Program-made: the position numbers and the translations under genes
Source of the DNA: Marsupella aquatica
Taxonomy: Eukaryota; Marchantiophyta
DNA: 64,000 bases
Direction of reading: 5' to 3'
Assembly (NCBI GenBank): GCA_973895155.1
Contig: OZ316896.1
Coordinates: 7,130,001-7,194,000, forward strand
Part shown: positions 8,629-19,779 of the stretch, one piece after another
How the letters are laid out: each line of letters opens with the position of its first letter
How positions within the stretch are numbered: position 1 is the first letter of the stretch
Notes under the pieces: model-generated
Told to the model about the DNA's origin: nothing
The model's database searches: none
Seen by the model: only the letters and a program-made list of their open reading frames with translations

Positions 8629-10130
8629 GTTTCTTACACCTAGTGCAATGTATTGTTGTTTACTAGTCTTCCCATACTTAGTCCCCACCGGATGGCCGTT
8701 CCAAGGGCTTGAACCATAGAGGAGCTTGGCGTCAAAGTCAGCAACACTGGACCTGAGTGTTAAGGTAGTTGAGTTCCACAACTACATGGCATTAATGGGA
8801 GGAGGGGCAGATAAAGCATTGTGCATAGGTGCATCAAGAATATGGGAAAGATCTGGTGAAAGAGGGCAACCACAGGGGTGATTGCGAGGGGGGATAGTGG
8901 GGAGAAGAGTCTGGCAGAGCTAGGCGCTTGCCATGCACCAACATTCTGAATGCATACATGGAAGACCACAACCAGAGACAAGCAAAAGCGCATGAGAAAG
9001 CGACCAAAAGGCCAACCAAGGCATGTGAAATGAAATGAAAGGCAATGGAAGAAGCCCACCACATCACTCCAAGAAATCACTGCCTCCAACTTGGGGTTGT
9101 AGATGATAAGAACAAAGCAAGAGCACATGTCAATGTGGCCGCCAAGTGGTAGAGTGAAGATCCTTCCACTAGTGGAGACCTAGCCGCTACAACTCCCAAA
9201 GATGCCGGAATGTAAAATGCATAGGCCTCCCAAAGCACGCAGAAACAAAGGGCCACCAAAACTGAAAAGAATACACAGGAACGCTCCAAAGTTGATCAAG
9301 GGAAATTGCCACCAAAAATTGATGAGGATATCTAAATTGTAATCGGAGCAAAACGATGGTGATACTTCACCAAATGAACCGTGCTATGGATTAATGTTGC
9401 ACTCCCGGACAAGAGCTGGCCAAATTACCTGAGAATGCCTTATTTTGTGAATGAATAAGTGAGATAGGACCCCAAAGTTAATAAAAAAAGAGTAAGGTTA
9501 AAATTGAAGAAAAAATCACAAAATCTAATCAAGGTGTAATTGTGGCAATATGAGACCGTTAGGACCACGCTTGGGATCAATCTGATTCTCCCTGAGAAGA
9601 GCTTTCCAAATCACTTGAGAAATCCGGAGTCCGTGGATTGACTAAGATATGACTGTCGGGATGAAGTCAAAAATCGCAGGAAAAAAACCAAAAAATGTCA
9701 AAAACAAATGTGACCATAAGTATGTAAATATGGAACCGTTTGTGATGTGTTATATCAATTTGATGCGATTCGACAAGAACAATGTAATGCAATTGAGAAA
9801 AAGTGGATTTTGTGGAGAATTGAGTGCGGGAGGGTAATTGAATGAGGCAAAACTGTCACCAGGGTTTGAACACCATACCCAAGAGGAGCAAGAGGAGCAA
9901 GCTTTTGGGTTCAAATAATATAAACACGCCTTATTTTATTTAAAGTCAACATAAATGTTACTTCTCAAGATGAAATAAGACTTTTTTTTTAATTAGGATA
10001 AATTGAAATCTGCCTGTCATAGAATGGTGAAACTTACTATGTCTGATGAAGCTTTGAGGCACCTTAGTAATATGTATGCTTACAAATACATAAAACTTTG
10101 GGACTCACTATGAATATATACACAATTTTT
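8629..10130. other. Intergenic, no supported gene
   Basis: Short frames only. 9300-9840 contains two loosely similar segments (around 9405-9470 and 9585-9650, sharing AAGAGCT and CCAAAT blocks) that may be remnants of an old repeat. Nothing else recognisable. Confidence 0.4.
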
Positions 10131-11414
10131 ACTTGGAGGTGAATGCTCTAAAACCCGACAGAGTCCGTCAATCCGAGCTCGTAAATCAAATTATTCGCTT
10201 GGTGGATAACTGGAACTGTGCAATATGGCCACGACACCAGTCAAACCAAGAACAGCGCCCTCCAGCTGTCAGGTGGGAATTACTGTCCACGTACGGATCA
10301 GCACCATTGACGAAATCTTTTGCCCGATGACATCGAGGAACGAGGATCCATTGCGTAAATGAAACTCGAGTAAATAAGAAGCTACTCATTTTCTTGTGGT
10401 ATATAAATTGTAGAAACCATACTAACAGACACGAGTCATGTTTGAGGTTTGCAAGGACGGCCAACACAGTGGAAACACGTGACCGTGGCTCACTCAGCCA
10501 GACAAGGACCCAAATGGCGGAAAGATCTGTGCTAACCCAGTCCTGTGCTATGGGAGCGTACACCACTCCGGAAAGCGAATGGTCACACAACTACTTTCCT
10601 AACCGATAAAAATAATTGTGGCCAAGGCCTTCTCTCCTTCCCTTCTAGAATATTGGCTTATTCATTGTGATCAAGACTTGGCAATGACCATAGAACCAAC
10701 AACTCTAGATTGTATGGTGTTCCGATCATTCGAACCATTTTGGTGCCAAACAGAGTTTCCACTAAGTCCGTTCGAGTCAGCAGGAAGGTCCAAAAGAAGA
10801 ACACATATACAAGCGATACAGCCAGCGCCTTGAGAAGATGCTCCACAAATGAAGACACAAATGAAGTAGATTGCGACTATTATTTTCAATTTTGTGTAAA
10901 GTTCCGTTCGAAAAAATTATTTACAATTTCCGGCTGTGAATTGATATCGAGGTCTTCCGGGAGCAACTGGTCCTAAAAGGTTCTCCAAGAGGTTGCCTGG
11001 CTAGGGTCCACCATGACATAAAAGAACGGGTTCAGTCAAAGTACGCCGCAAAAGGAACTGAGAGGCAATCCAGACACCAGCAGGACATTACTTTTTCAGA
11101 CTATATCGGTCTTGTGTATGTGCCACCATCGCAAACGACAAAGGTCTACCGTAGTGACCGGGAGAGATCAACCATGAACCTCTTGATTCGATACCCCAAC
11201 CGTCAAAGCCGAAACAAGTACATTGGCCGGAACATCAACTGCTCGCTCTGCCGCATCCAATCCATGGCTTAAACCAAGCGAGCGGTAACACGATATGATC
11301 CAAATGACGATACGATTCGTCACTTTCAATACCACGTCCTCACACAAATTTGTTCACGGAGGACTTCCCGTGATCGAGCAAGATTCTGTACTCAGGACTA
11401 GTTTACGACTAGCT
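10131..11414. other. Downstream of the two-exon gene, no supported gene
   Basis: Balanced base composition, unlike the flanking repeats, with no domain-bearing frame. A 134-codon minus-strand frame (10590-10186) has no recognisable features and is not called. Confidence 0.4.
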
Positions 11415-13940
11415 TCAGTAGTGTGAGCTCCCGCGGTAGCGATGAACACTGTAGGTGAGTGTCTGCCTGGGCCTATCGTAGGAAATTGAGCGAACTGCAG
11501 CTTTTGAACAAGGCAATTGTATCCTCTGCTGCACCTGGAGAGCGGCGCGTTGTGCTGTCCCTGCTTTGTTAAAACGGTTTCTGTAAGCCTGGTTGTTCGA
11601 AGACGGCTCGGCCACAGAGGGGCAGAAGCGCACCACCTTCTTCGGCTTACCAGCTGCCTTTCCGCTTCCTGCGAGGAAAAATTAGGAAGTTGGAGCTAGA
11701 ATGTTACCAAACACATGTAAGAAGATGCCGATGAAAACAAGACACACTATACCCTCCGTCCGCGACTGGCGGTCGGCAAAGCGGACAAGTCATAACTGTA
11801 AGAAACCAGGAGATTTGACAAAAAAAATTGAAACAATCGAAAATTATCTTTCAAAACGACTCACTATTATTAGGCCAGCCTTAGCTCGAGTCTTGATCAG
11901 GTGGACGTCCTGATCATTCCCGCAACAGGATGTCTGCCTTGTGCACGATCTGGATAACGCACATGCCACAACTAAGATGCTAGAGTTCCTGGTGTTGACC
12001 CAGAAGAGAACAACGATCGTATGCTAACGAACAAAACCAGCCCGACGCACGTCGCTTCAGTTCGTTAGAGTGGCGTTCCTTCAAAGAAAAAATAGTGTAA
12101 GAATACATAGAATCGTGTCTTGATGCGAGAGTCCGTCCTTACGTCAGGTCGAAGGCCATGCAACCACAAACGGCATGACCAAAATTGAAATTCACATGGC
12201 ACAACCACCTTCCAACACGGGATCGATCGATAATTCTAATGTTTTCTGACTGTGAGACCATTCTGAAAGGCAAATGAACTGAGATTCTACCAAAGTATGA
12301 ATCGAAGATGAACTGCAAGGATGCAAGGCTTCCGCCGGAGAGGCAAATGCTAGGAACTCTGCCATTCCTGGCGGAGTGGGCGAAAGTGTCCATGTAAGGA
12401 ACTGACATTGATCCAGCTTGGTATGGCCCGCAATTAAGGGTTGTCCGAACGAAACGATGAATTGTCGAAAACACAATGGCTCCAGGTTTGAAATAATTCG
12501 ATGAGGTCCTCCCCAGTCACACATGACTTCTAAGTTGGCGAATACGATAACTTTGAATGTGCCGAAGGACAAGTTCGAAACCCGTCCCTGGAGTATTTTT
12601 CTAGAAGACGAGCGGATCGGATCAAATTGACCATCGCACAACGTCAGCCAACGACCGTGAGGTAGTTGGACATTCGCATGTCACCCCAGACACTAACTCA
12701 AGCTCAGAAATTCCACTCGTTGGCAGAACGTCATCGCTTTAGGAGCGTAAGTTGCTTTCGTTGAAAGAATGCGGTACCCGTTACAACTACTAATTTCCAG
12801 TACATTCAAATACTTCGCTGAAAGTCCTAATGTTGACGAGCGGACAATTCAAAACTTGCAAACGGTGCAAAACTTCAATCCAATAGATGGAACTACTCAT
12901 CTATTCCTGCTAACTGCCCGCCTCGATTGCGAGGTAATAGCCGAGACTAGATAGCCGAAAAATAGAACTACTCATCTATTCCTGCTAGCTGCCCGCCTCG
13001 ATTGCGAAGTAATAGCCGAGACTAGATAGCGAAAAATGGCAACAGATTCGATAACGTAGCAAAGTTTCAGTACAGCAAATATTCGAGAGAAAAGCACAAG
13101 TCCACTAACGGAATACTAACCTGGACTTATACGACATCCCACCAGGGAGTTCAATTTCTGGAACGAAGGAGACGACGCTGCGCTCGATAATGACGCCTCT
13201 CCAGTTACATCGTCTTCACTACAAGTATCCGTCAAGAGCCTTTCCTGTATTCTACAATTGTTTGATGAGGAAGACAGCAACACCGCCAAGTTGCTGTCGG
13301 AAGTCTCCTGTCTTCCATGGAACTCTGACGGGCAAACATTACGAGTCGACGTGACCACAATCGAAAAATTGGTCACATGTTCGCTTCGCTGCTGATGATC
13401 ATCATTTCCGGTGTCCTGCGCCTCGTCCACTTCGCGATTCGCCAGCCTGTCCTTCAAAGTTTCCTCCGTATCTAGACTTTCATTCCCGCTATCAGGCGAT
13501 ACCAGGTCAGCCTTAGTAAGAGTGGCAGGAAGAGTCGGAGGCAGCCGCCGTACGGCTTTCCGAAGCCACTGCAGTTGGCGCCATTGAACTTGCTCTAGTC
13601 CACTATGATTTCCTTCAATCAGCTCCGCACATTCTCCCGACTCCTTTACGACTGGCTGTTGCTTCTGAGGATTATCGCTGCCGCCATCGAGATACTCCAG
13701 TCTCCACGACCCCTTCCCTCTCTGAATGTTCACGAAGGCCTTCTTCTTATTATACTCGTAAACGAGATACATCGTCGTCCCAGACACCGCCAACGCCACC
13801 ACGAGCCCCAGGCTATGAGGGACAACAGCCATCGTCAACCCAGCCACCATTTCCCTATCGACTGGTTTCTGTCTAACAATCAAATACTGCTCTTTCTCAT
13901 CGTTGGAGTCTCGCACTTTCTCGATCGAAACACCGTGCAT
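11415..13940 (-). CDS. Two-exon gene: predicted single-pass membrane protein
   Basis: Exon 1 is 13940-13121, starting with the first ATG after a TATA box. Exon 2 is 11668-11415, ending in TGA/TAA-type stop. The intron (13120-11669, 1452 bp) has GTTAGT donor and TTCCTCGCAG acceptor, and phase 1 is kept across the junction, which supports the pairing. The product is about 357 residues. Residues about 33-60 form one hydrophobic segment (PHSLGLVVALAVSGTTMYL) followed by basic YNKKK, so the long tail is probably cytosolic. The middle is Ser/Glu/Asp-rich and probably disordered. Exon 2 begins with KKVVRFCPSVAEPSSN, similar to a KKVRF...EPSSN-type motif I associate with plant proteins of unknown function. 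It is the best candidate for an ordinary host gene here. Function unknown. Confidence 0.6.
12890..13039. repeat. 75-bp tandem duplication in intron
   Basis: Two head-to-tail copies, 12890-12964 and 12965-13039, beginning GAACTACTCATCTATTCCTG and differing at only a few positions. Located in the intron of the two-exon gene, about 80 bp from the donor. Confidence 0.9.
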
Positions 13941-13981
13941 CGGCCCTCCTCCTCACCCTGCTCATTTGTCTCGTTGCTCTC

Positions 13982-13996
13982 AATATATATAAATAA
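13982..13996 (-). promoter_or_regulatory. TATA box of the two-exon gene
   Basis: Minus-strand TATTTATATATATTG about 45 bp upstream of the exon 1 ATG. With the usual 25-35 bp spacing the 5' leader would be very short (10-20 nt). Confidence 0.45.
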
Positions 13997-15349
13997 TGCA
14001 CCTTTCGAGCGTATTGGTCACGCATGTTCGATCACTCCGAGTCCGCCGCAGCCACTCCTGCTCTGAGAGGTCCTCCACAACGTTCGGTACATTGGTTACT
14101 CCCGTAATAGATTGATTGGTCCAATCTATCTAACTACTGATTATTATCGAAGGTACATTGTAAAGGAGGAGTTGCTTCTCGACTCGTAGGTGAATAGTAT
14201 GATGAAAACATGATTGCTCTGTATAGGAAGACAAGAAAGGACCAAACTTCGCGGCAGGCTGTTTCTCGACTAGTACAACACTAGAATAGAAAGCGCGGGT
14301 GTCAGATTCATGATTTTGTTTGAAGATGCAAAGTGCTTCCCTCACTTTCCGGGACAAGACGCTCTGTCACCTCCGGGATTGGTTCCAGGCGGACCAGGCG
14401 GACCTGGCCCCTAATTCCAATGCCGTAGCCACCGCGTGCCTACTACTGGATCACGGCTAGTAACGGGTCGCAGAGTCGCAGACACTCCCGATTCGCAAAA
14501 ATAATAATGCTGAAGTCCACTTCGCGGCCGGAGCCAGATTAATTCCTATCATACAGAGTTGCGTCACTTTTTGAAGTGGTCGTCATTCAAAATTTATAAT
14601 GTTTAGTGCCAAGTAAAATAAATCAAATATGCAAAGTTAAAAGAACAAATAAAAATTAAGCCACCACAAAACATGAAGGGAGCAAAATCTTTCTTGATAT
14701 TACTAATCATTTTAGGGAGTACAAAATATAATATTGTACTTGCAAATACACTCTTTATCTAATCACTCCCAGCCATTGTCTTATTTACAATGACCCTGCC
14801 CCAATGTACACCTCATGGGCATGCAATGCAAGGAGAGTATATACACCCAGTCCCCTTGTTACTCATATGAATGAAATCATTTTATAAAAATAAATATACA
14901 TGGCAAAATTCAATATATATTTGGATGAGATAACAAGGGGTTGGGGGCCAAACCACTCTTGGCTGGGGTGACAAGGTTAAGGAATACATATACAAAGGCG
15001 TAACCACATTTGACAACATCAAAAACTCTAATAAGGTGTTGCACCTTTTTTTTGCCATGGTTGTCATTTGAATTTACAGGGCCATTTTGGGTGAAAGAAA
15101 CCCGGGGTCCTCACTTCTTTTCTTCCGACCCATCACGCGCGAATAAGTATAGGGTTTTTTTATTGGGTTTAATGAAATACTTTTAAATTTTTGTTGAAGA
15201 ACATTAGTGTTATTTTAATCCAATTTTGAGAATTATAAGAATCATAGGGTTTTTTAAAATCAAATATGGGAACATTCTTGGAATATTCTATTAAGTTAGG
15301 GGTTAAAAAATTCCTAAAAAAAACTTTATTGACTTAACTTTTAGGGTGT
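13997..15349. other. Intergenic, no supported gene
   Basis: Becomes markedly AT-rich after about 14560. No open frame with recognisable content and no clear repeat boundary. Confidence 0.4.
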
Positions 15350-15704
15350 TTATTCTCCCAAAACTTCGAGCGTGATATGGGACACCCCTTGGATTGAGGC
15401 CCCCGAGGAAAGAAATTCAATATGGAAAAAAACCAAAGCAATAGTGACCAAAAATGGCCTCACACCAGCTCCTGAGGTCAACTGCCATCTGATTGCGGCG
15501 ACAGCACCGAGCCAAGGCAAGTATAATGTTGTGCGGCCAGCCTCTACTACGAGTGGGGCAACCACCCTGCTGCCTTGCCCCGTGCGCCAACCGACGACTG
15601 CCACACTCTTGCGGTCAACTTCCCACCACCTTCCTTCCCGGACCCAATGACCCAGGCCGGCCCTGTCTCGCCCCACTCCCTCCCTTCTCCCCCGCCCGAC
15701 TCTT
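15350..15704. other. GC-rich stretch, gene not supported
   Basis: Open frames of 92 and 126 codons overlap here on opposite strands (15372-15650 plus, 15730-15350 minus). Both are low in recognisable features. The frames probably reflect GC-rich composition; neither is called. Confidence 0.3.
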
Positions 15705-16035
15705 TTTAATAACATCGTTTTACTTGACATATTTTTAACATCTTTTTACTTGACAACGTCTTTCACATACCAACTTCTTTGGTGACCCAACTTCTTTGTT
15801 TTAATGACATCTTTTTACTTGATGATATCGTTTACATAATGACTTCTTTGGCGACACAACTTCTGTTTTTAATGACATCTTTTACATAACAACATCATTG
15901 GCAACACATCCCCGGACACAACCTCTATTTTCTTAATGACATCTTGGCTACACGACATTTTTTTTCTCAACGACATCTTGGCCAATAGGATATCTTTTTT
16001 TCTCAACAACATCTTGGCCAACACGGCATCTTTTG
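15705..16035. repeat. Degenerate minisatellite with GACATCTT core
   Basis: Repeated variants of AATGACATCTTTTTACTTGA, ACTTCTTTGGCGACACAACTT and, towards the right, TTTCTCAACGACATCTTGGCC (about three copies). Unit lengths vary from about 25 to 45 bp. T-rich on this strand. Confidence 0.75.
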
Positions 16036-16227
16036 TGCAACGCATGGGTATTGAGCTAGTCTACCATAATATGTTGGTTTCCAGTCCATGTTACCGTCTG
16101 TGAAAGAATCTGGAGGATCTCACCATTTGCATAAAGTTGCTTGCTGACACAACCGTTTTCTGTAATTTTACTGCCTAATAACACCATAAGTTTGTTGTTT
16201 GACACAGTGAGTTTGCTTCCTGACACT

Positions 16228-16243
16228 GTAATTTTTCATCTTT
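16228..16243. repeat. LINE target-site duplication, left copy
   Basis: GTAATTTTTCATCTTT, 16 bp, repeated exactly at 17150-17165. It brackets the minus-strand LINE fragment. Confidence 0.9.
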
Positions 16244-17149
16244 CCTGGAATGGATTTTTTATAAATTTTAATACCGTGAAACCCCACGGATAGGGGGGAA
16301 CAACAAAGGCCAATGCAGCCAGTACCAAACAACACAACAAGGGCAGCACCCCGGGGCCAACACACCCCAGCAGCCCAACAAACCACCCACAGGGCAGACC
16401 ACCGCAACATGAGCAGCCTACCCCAAGGAGCCCAAGAAAACCAATGAGCCACTATCAAGCACACTACCAAATCTAAAGACCTCCCACCACGCCACCACCA
16501 AAGCGAAGCCGACCAGCCCGAAACCAATCCTGACGATGAAAAGCAAGCCATTCACCAGCCCGGCTAACCCGGGCATGTCGCCTGCCAAGCAGAAAATGGC
16601 AGCCACAGCAAACAGGTGATCTGCAGTCTCAGTGAGCACCAAACCAAAATTGAATTTCCTACAACCACCGGCCTGGAACATATGATCATTGCGTGCCCGC
16701 CAAAGCATCCACAACATTTGATAAAGCACAAACTGCTTCACAGAATGAGTAACTTCCTTCCCCAGGGAGTCATCCAACAGGGGCAACAGACCCACACCGC
16801 AAGGCACCCGAAGAGCCCCAAGCACATCCCTATACATCTGCCAGCACCTGATAGCAAACCTGCATTGAACAAACAGATGTGGCATCGACTCCAGCAGCCC
16901 GCTGCAATACTTGCATTCGCCGTTACTAGCTTTAATTCTAAGAGCCCTCTCACCCGTGAACAGACCCCCAACAATCACCCTCCATATGAAGGTCTTGGCT
17001 CTGCAAGAGAGATCTGACCCCCACAGCCGACTCCATCTCTCATTCCACTCCATCTCAGTCCCATTCGATGACCAGATACAGTTCAGACGCTCATAGAATG
17101 ACACAGATGGTCTAAGAAACTCATACACCCTGCAATTGACAATACCAAA
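16244..17149 (-). mobile_element. 5'-truncated LINE insertion with 16-bp target duplication
   Basis: A 906-bp minus-strand LINE end between exact 16-bp direct repeats. It starts within the C-terminal part of ORF2 and ends in an A/T-rich tail (T-rich on the plus strand at 16250-16275). 5' truncation and a target duplication of this size are hallmarks of target-primed reverse transcription. It landed in sequence that is itself repetitive and coding-like, which continues on both sides (to about 16050 and 17430). Confidence 0.85.
16418..17149 (-). CDS. LINE ORF2 fragment with zf-RVT domain
   Basis: Reads on the minus strand with the usual zinc-binding-in-reverse-transcriptase layout. WSRLWGSDLSCRAKTFIWR at about 17030-16975 fits the conserved W-R-L-W...P-K...W-R block, followed by LFTGERALRIK, then C-x2-C (CKYC), HLFVQC and the trailing W block (MLWMLWRARND). 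The frame is intact over the domain. A longer apparent frame starting at 17251 is chimeric, because it reads through the target duplication into flanking DNA. Reverse transcriptase proper is lost. Confidence 0.75.
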   Translation of the reverse strand, partial: FGIVNCRVYEFLRPSVSFYERLNCIWSSNGTEMEWNERWSRLWGSDLSCRAKTFIWRVIVGGLFTGERALRIKASNGECKYCSGLLESMPHLFVQCRFAIRCWQMYRDVLGALRVPCGVGLLPLLDDSLGKEVTHSVKQFVLYQMLWMLWRARNDHMFQAGGCRKFNFGLVLTETADHLFAVAAIFCLAGDMPGLAGLVNGLLFIVRIGFGLVGFALVVAWWEVFRFGSVLDSGSLVFLGSLG

Positions 17150-17165
17150 GTAATTTTTCATCTTT
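17150..17165. repeat. LINE target-site duplication, right copy
   Basis: Exact copy of the 16-bp repeat at 16228-16243, on the 5' side of the minus-strand LINE. Confidence 0.9.
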
Positions 17166-17430
17166 ACACTGGCTTTCCGTAAGTTGCATCCTGACACAAT
17201 ATCTTTCAATTTTGAAATCTGCAGCCAGCGCATGGAAGTAGGTGCCATCATTCAACACTATCTTTTTGCCTAAAAAAACCCAAGAATTTCCATTCAAAAA
17301 GTCAGCATACAGAAAGGCAGGGCCGAAAGGACAACCACCCGGGGGGACCAAAGGTCTACGTGTCCGGACCGGTGAAGCCAGAACCAGGTAAGAAGCTGAG
17401 CCTAAAAAAAGGCAGCCAAACAAGAAATTT
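17166..17430 (-). pseudogene. Coding-like fragment interrupted by the LINE
   Basis: A minus-strand frame with PPGGCPFGPAFLYADFLNGN, NDGTYFHALAADFK and then Cys/Gln-spaced segments. After removing the LINE and one target copy, the same frame continues into 16227 and left, with further short CQ-containing segments. This shows the host sequence was a repetitive coding-like region before insertion. Identity unknown; a retroelement origin is likely. Confidence 0.4.
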
Positions 17431-17519
17431 GGAAACTACTGCAGGAGCAACACACTCCCAAAGACCAGCCAGTGAACAGACCAACTAGGTCCTAAACAAT
17501 GGGTCTGCAAAAGAAAACC

Positions 17520-18660
17520 TATTCGTCTACTTGTAGTGCAGCCTCAAAACCCCAGGCGACATTAACTCATGGCTGAACTTGAAGTGTGTCTTCATGAATT
17601 TGCCATAGGCCATCCCATGTACCATATTCCCGGAACAAGTCTTGGCTTGCATCCGCAAAGGTGGTCTTCCCAATCCGAATCTTGGCCCAGTGTCTGGCCC
17701 AATCACTTTTGAGATAAATGCCAAGGCGATGCCAAGCCTTCCTGATGCCCCTGTGGGGATTTGGTTGTGTATGCTCAATGAAATGTGTGCACCGATCCTT
17801 CCAAATGTCAACATATAATGGCCCTGAAAAGTTGCTAGAGCTTTGCTGTTATGTCCCACGCATCTGGAAGTTTCGCTTCAACGAAAATGTGAACAGGTTG
17901 AAGGAGGATCCGGCTCCCATGAGAGAATGTGCATTGTTGAAGGATGGATTGTACTCAGGTCAGATGACCTGTGACACAACACACTCCCATATGCAATGAA
18001 CCATATCTTCATGTTGATTCAATCCACATCTAGTGCACCAGGTAATTGGGTCAGTGGGTGGTAAACGGGGAAACCTCTAGTGCTGTGTTGCAGGGATGCA
18101 ATAAATCAATTGCCACATGTAGCAGCTCTCCCAAGCAGCACGGAAGGGGAGCCAGGTGCGGGTCCATAGAGTTCCGGGATCAGGAGTCCAATTCAACCAG
18201 ATTGCCCATTTGTGTAAGGCCTCATGGAGGATTTTGGGGGGGCGCCCCTGGATTTCCCTTATGTGAGTAGTGGACATATCCAAGAAAGGAAGGCCATCAT
18301 TCCACTCATATTGGAGCAAAGGTGCCAGAGGGCGATGGGCCTCCCAATGCAATGTTGGTGGACAGTAGCAGCGCCCTGCTTCCTGACCAAAACCCTGTGC
18401 AGGGCGCCTCAGTTGGTGGAGCACAGGTGTCCATTTTGTGTACACAATTGTTAATCACCTGGAAGGCCAGGCCCGCTTTGGTGTTGAGGAATCCTGGGCG
18501 AATTGCCATTGGGTCGTAATGATTCACCTCATATTTGAGAACTCCCAGATGTACAGGTTGCAGTCTGATAGCCATGCTTCCATGAAAATAGGGAGTAATT
18601 TGCCACGGTCATTGTGTAGCTCTAGAACACTCTTGAGATCGGCTAACATCTTTTGGTAAG
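17520..18660 (-). pseudogene. Second LINE ORF2 C-terminal remnant
   Basis: Minus-strand zf-RVT-like remnant: LHKWAIWLNWTPDPGTLW (about 18240), then PITWCTRCGLNQHEDMVHCIWEC near 18040-17970 with C-x2-C...H-x3-C spacing, then WKDRCTHFIEH and a W-rich tail to 17520. The blocks lie in different frames with stops between them, so it is decayed. It is a different LINE subfamily from the 16244-17149 insertion, judged by the sequence of the zinc block. Confidence 0.6.
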
Positions 18661-19770
18661 AGCAGGCACAATTTCGTGGTAGTACCACAATAGGCCCATC
18701 CTCTCACCTTAGGAAGTTTCCTTGTGCATCCAAGACATCTTGCATCAATTGAAAACCTGCCATCTTCATTTTACAGTGTGGATTGCTATGGCACTTCCCC
18801 CCAATGGAGTGATATGGTTGAGATGAGGTCTCCAAAGGGGGAGGTGTCTCCAGCCTACAAAGTGTCTATCACGTCATCGGCCTAGTCCTTAGGCCGATCT
18901 ACGTCTAAGACAAACACTTCCCTTGTTAGTATTCGGGTTCGGGCAGGGAGGGACGTGCGGAGTGCGTATAATTCTCCCAAACTAGCGCTAAGTGCGCATA
19001 CATTTACTTACGAGCATGCTTAGGTATGCTTTGTGTTCCGCCGTCGGAACGTACCTTAGTCGACACGGGGTCCACCCTGGCTTACGGACTTCTAAGCCTT
19101 CGTGTTACCGCCTTTGATCCGGATCCATTAGTACAAGTGCTCAACCCCGGCTTGCAACCCCGTACCCGTAACCTGCACCCCGTGCACACTCGGCATAACG
19201 CGTTCGGCCCAACATTGATACTTGCACACAAGACTCATACATGCATTCATACATAAACATAAATCTTGATTTACACAAAGGAATTGAGGGGAAAGGATTT
19301 CATTCATATATGATCATACACTTGCGATTGGGTGACCCGACACCTCGTGAATGAACGGGCCCAAGGCCGAGGAGTATACACTACAACGGAGCCCGGCTCC
19401 GCACTCGCCCGACGAGCTTAGTCTATACCCTCCCCTTGGCACTCCGACACTTCATTGAGTTTGGGACTCCACGCGCGTACCGCGAATGGCCAACTTCTGA
19501 GTCTAAAATCCCCCCCGTGCCTCTACCGGGGGGCTGCTAAATACTAAGGGCTGAGGACCAGCCTGGCCTCGTGCCCGAATCTACGCTAACTTATATCCTT
19601 GCTAAGCTGGTTACGGCTTGTCCTATTAGTCTAACCTATTCTACACAGGTTGGCTAATGTGTCAGCGCCGCTATCTTTTGGTCGGCACTTGTCCTAACAG
19701 CCTATTTTAGCTACTCCTAGTTCTATTCTAAGCCTAACCCTCCGCTAATGCCTGGTGCGCTTGCCAAATC
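18661..19770. other. Noncoding flank of gag-like element, possible LTR
   Basis: No supported gene. From about 18850 the composition shifts to short CG-containing words, like the LTR/UTR of a retroelement, and it lies just beyond the 3' end of the minus-strand gag-like ORF. No second copy exists in the window, so LTR ends cannot be defined. Confidence 0.35.
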
Positions 19771-19779
19771 CGGCCGAGT

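Noticed and set aside
10186-10590. 134-codon minus-strand frame as an extra gene
   Set aside because: No domain, splice support or composition signal; an overlapping plus-strand frame is equally open.
16418-17251. 277-codon minus-strand frame as one protein
   Set aside because: Its first 34 codons lie outside the LINE, beyond or within the target duplication, so the frame is a chimera of host and LINE sequence.
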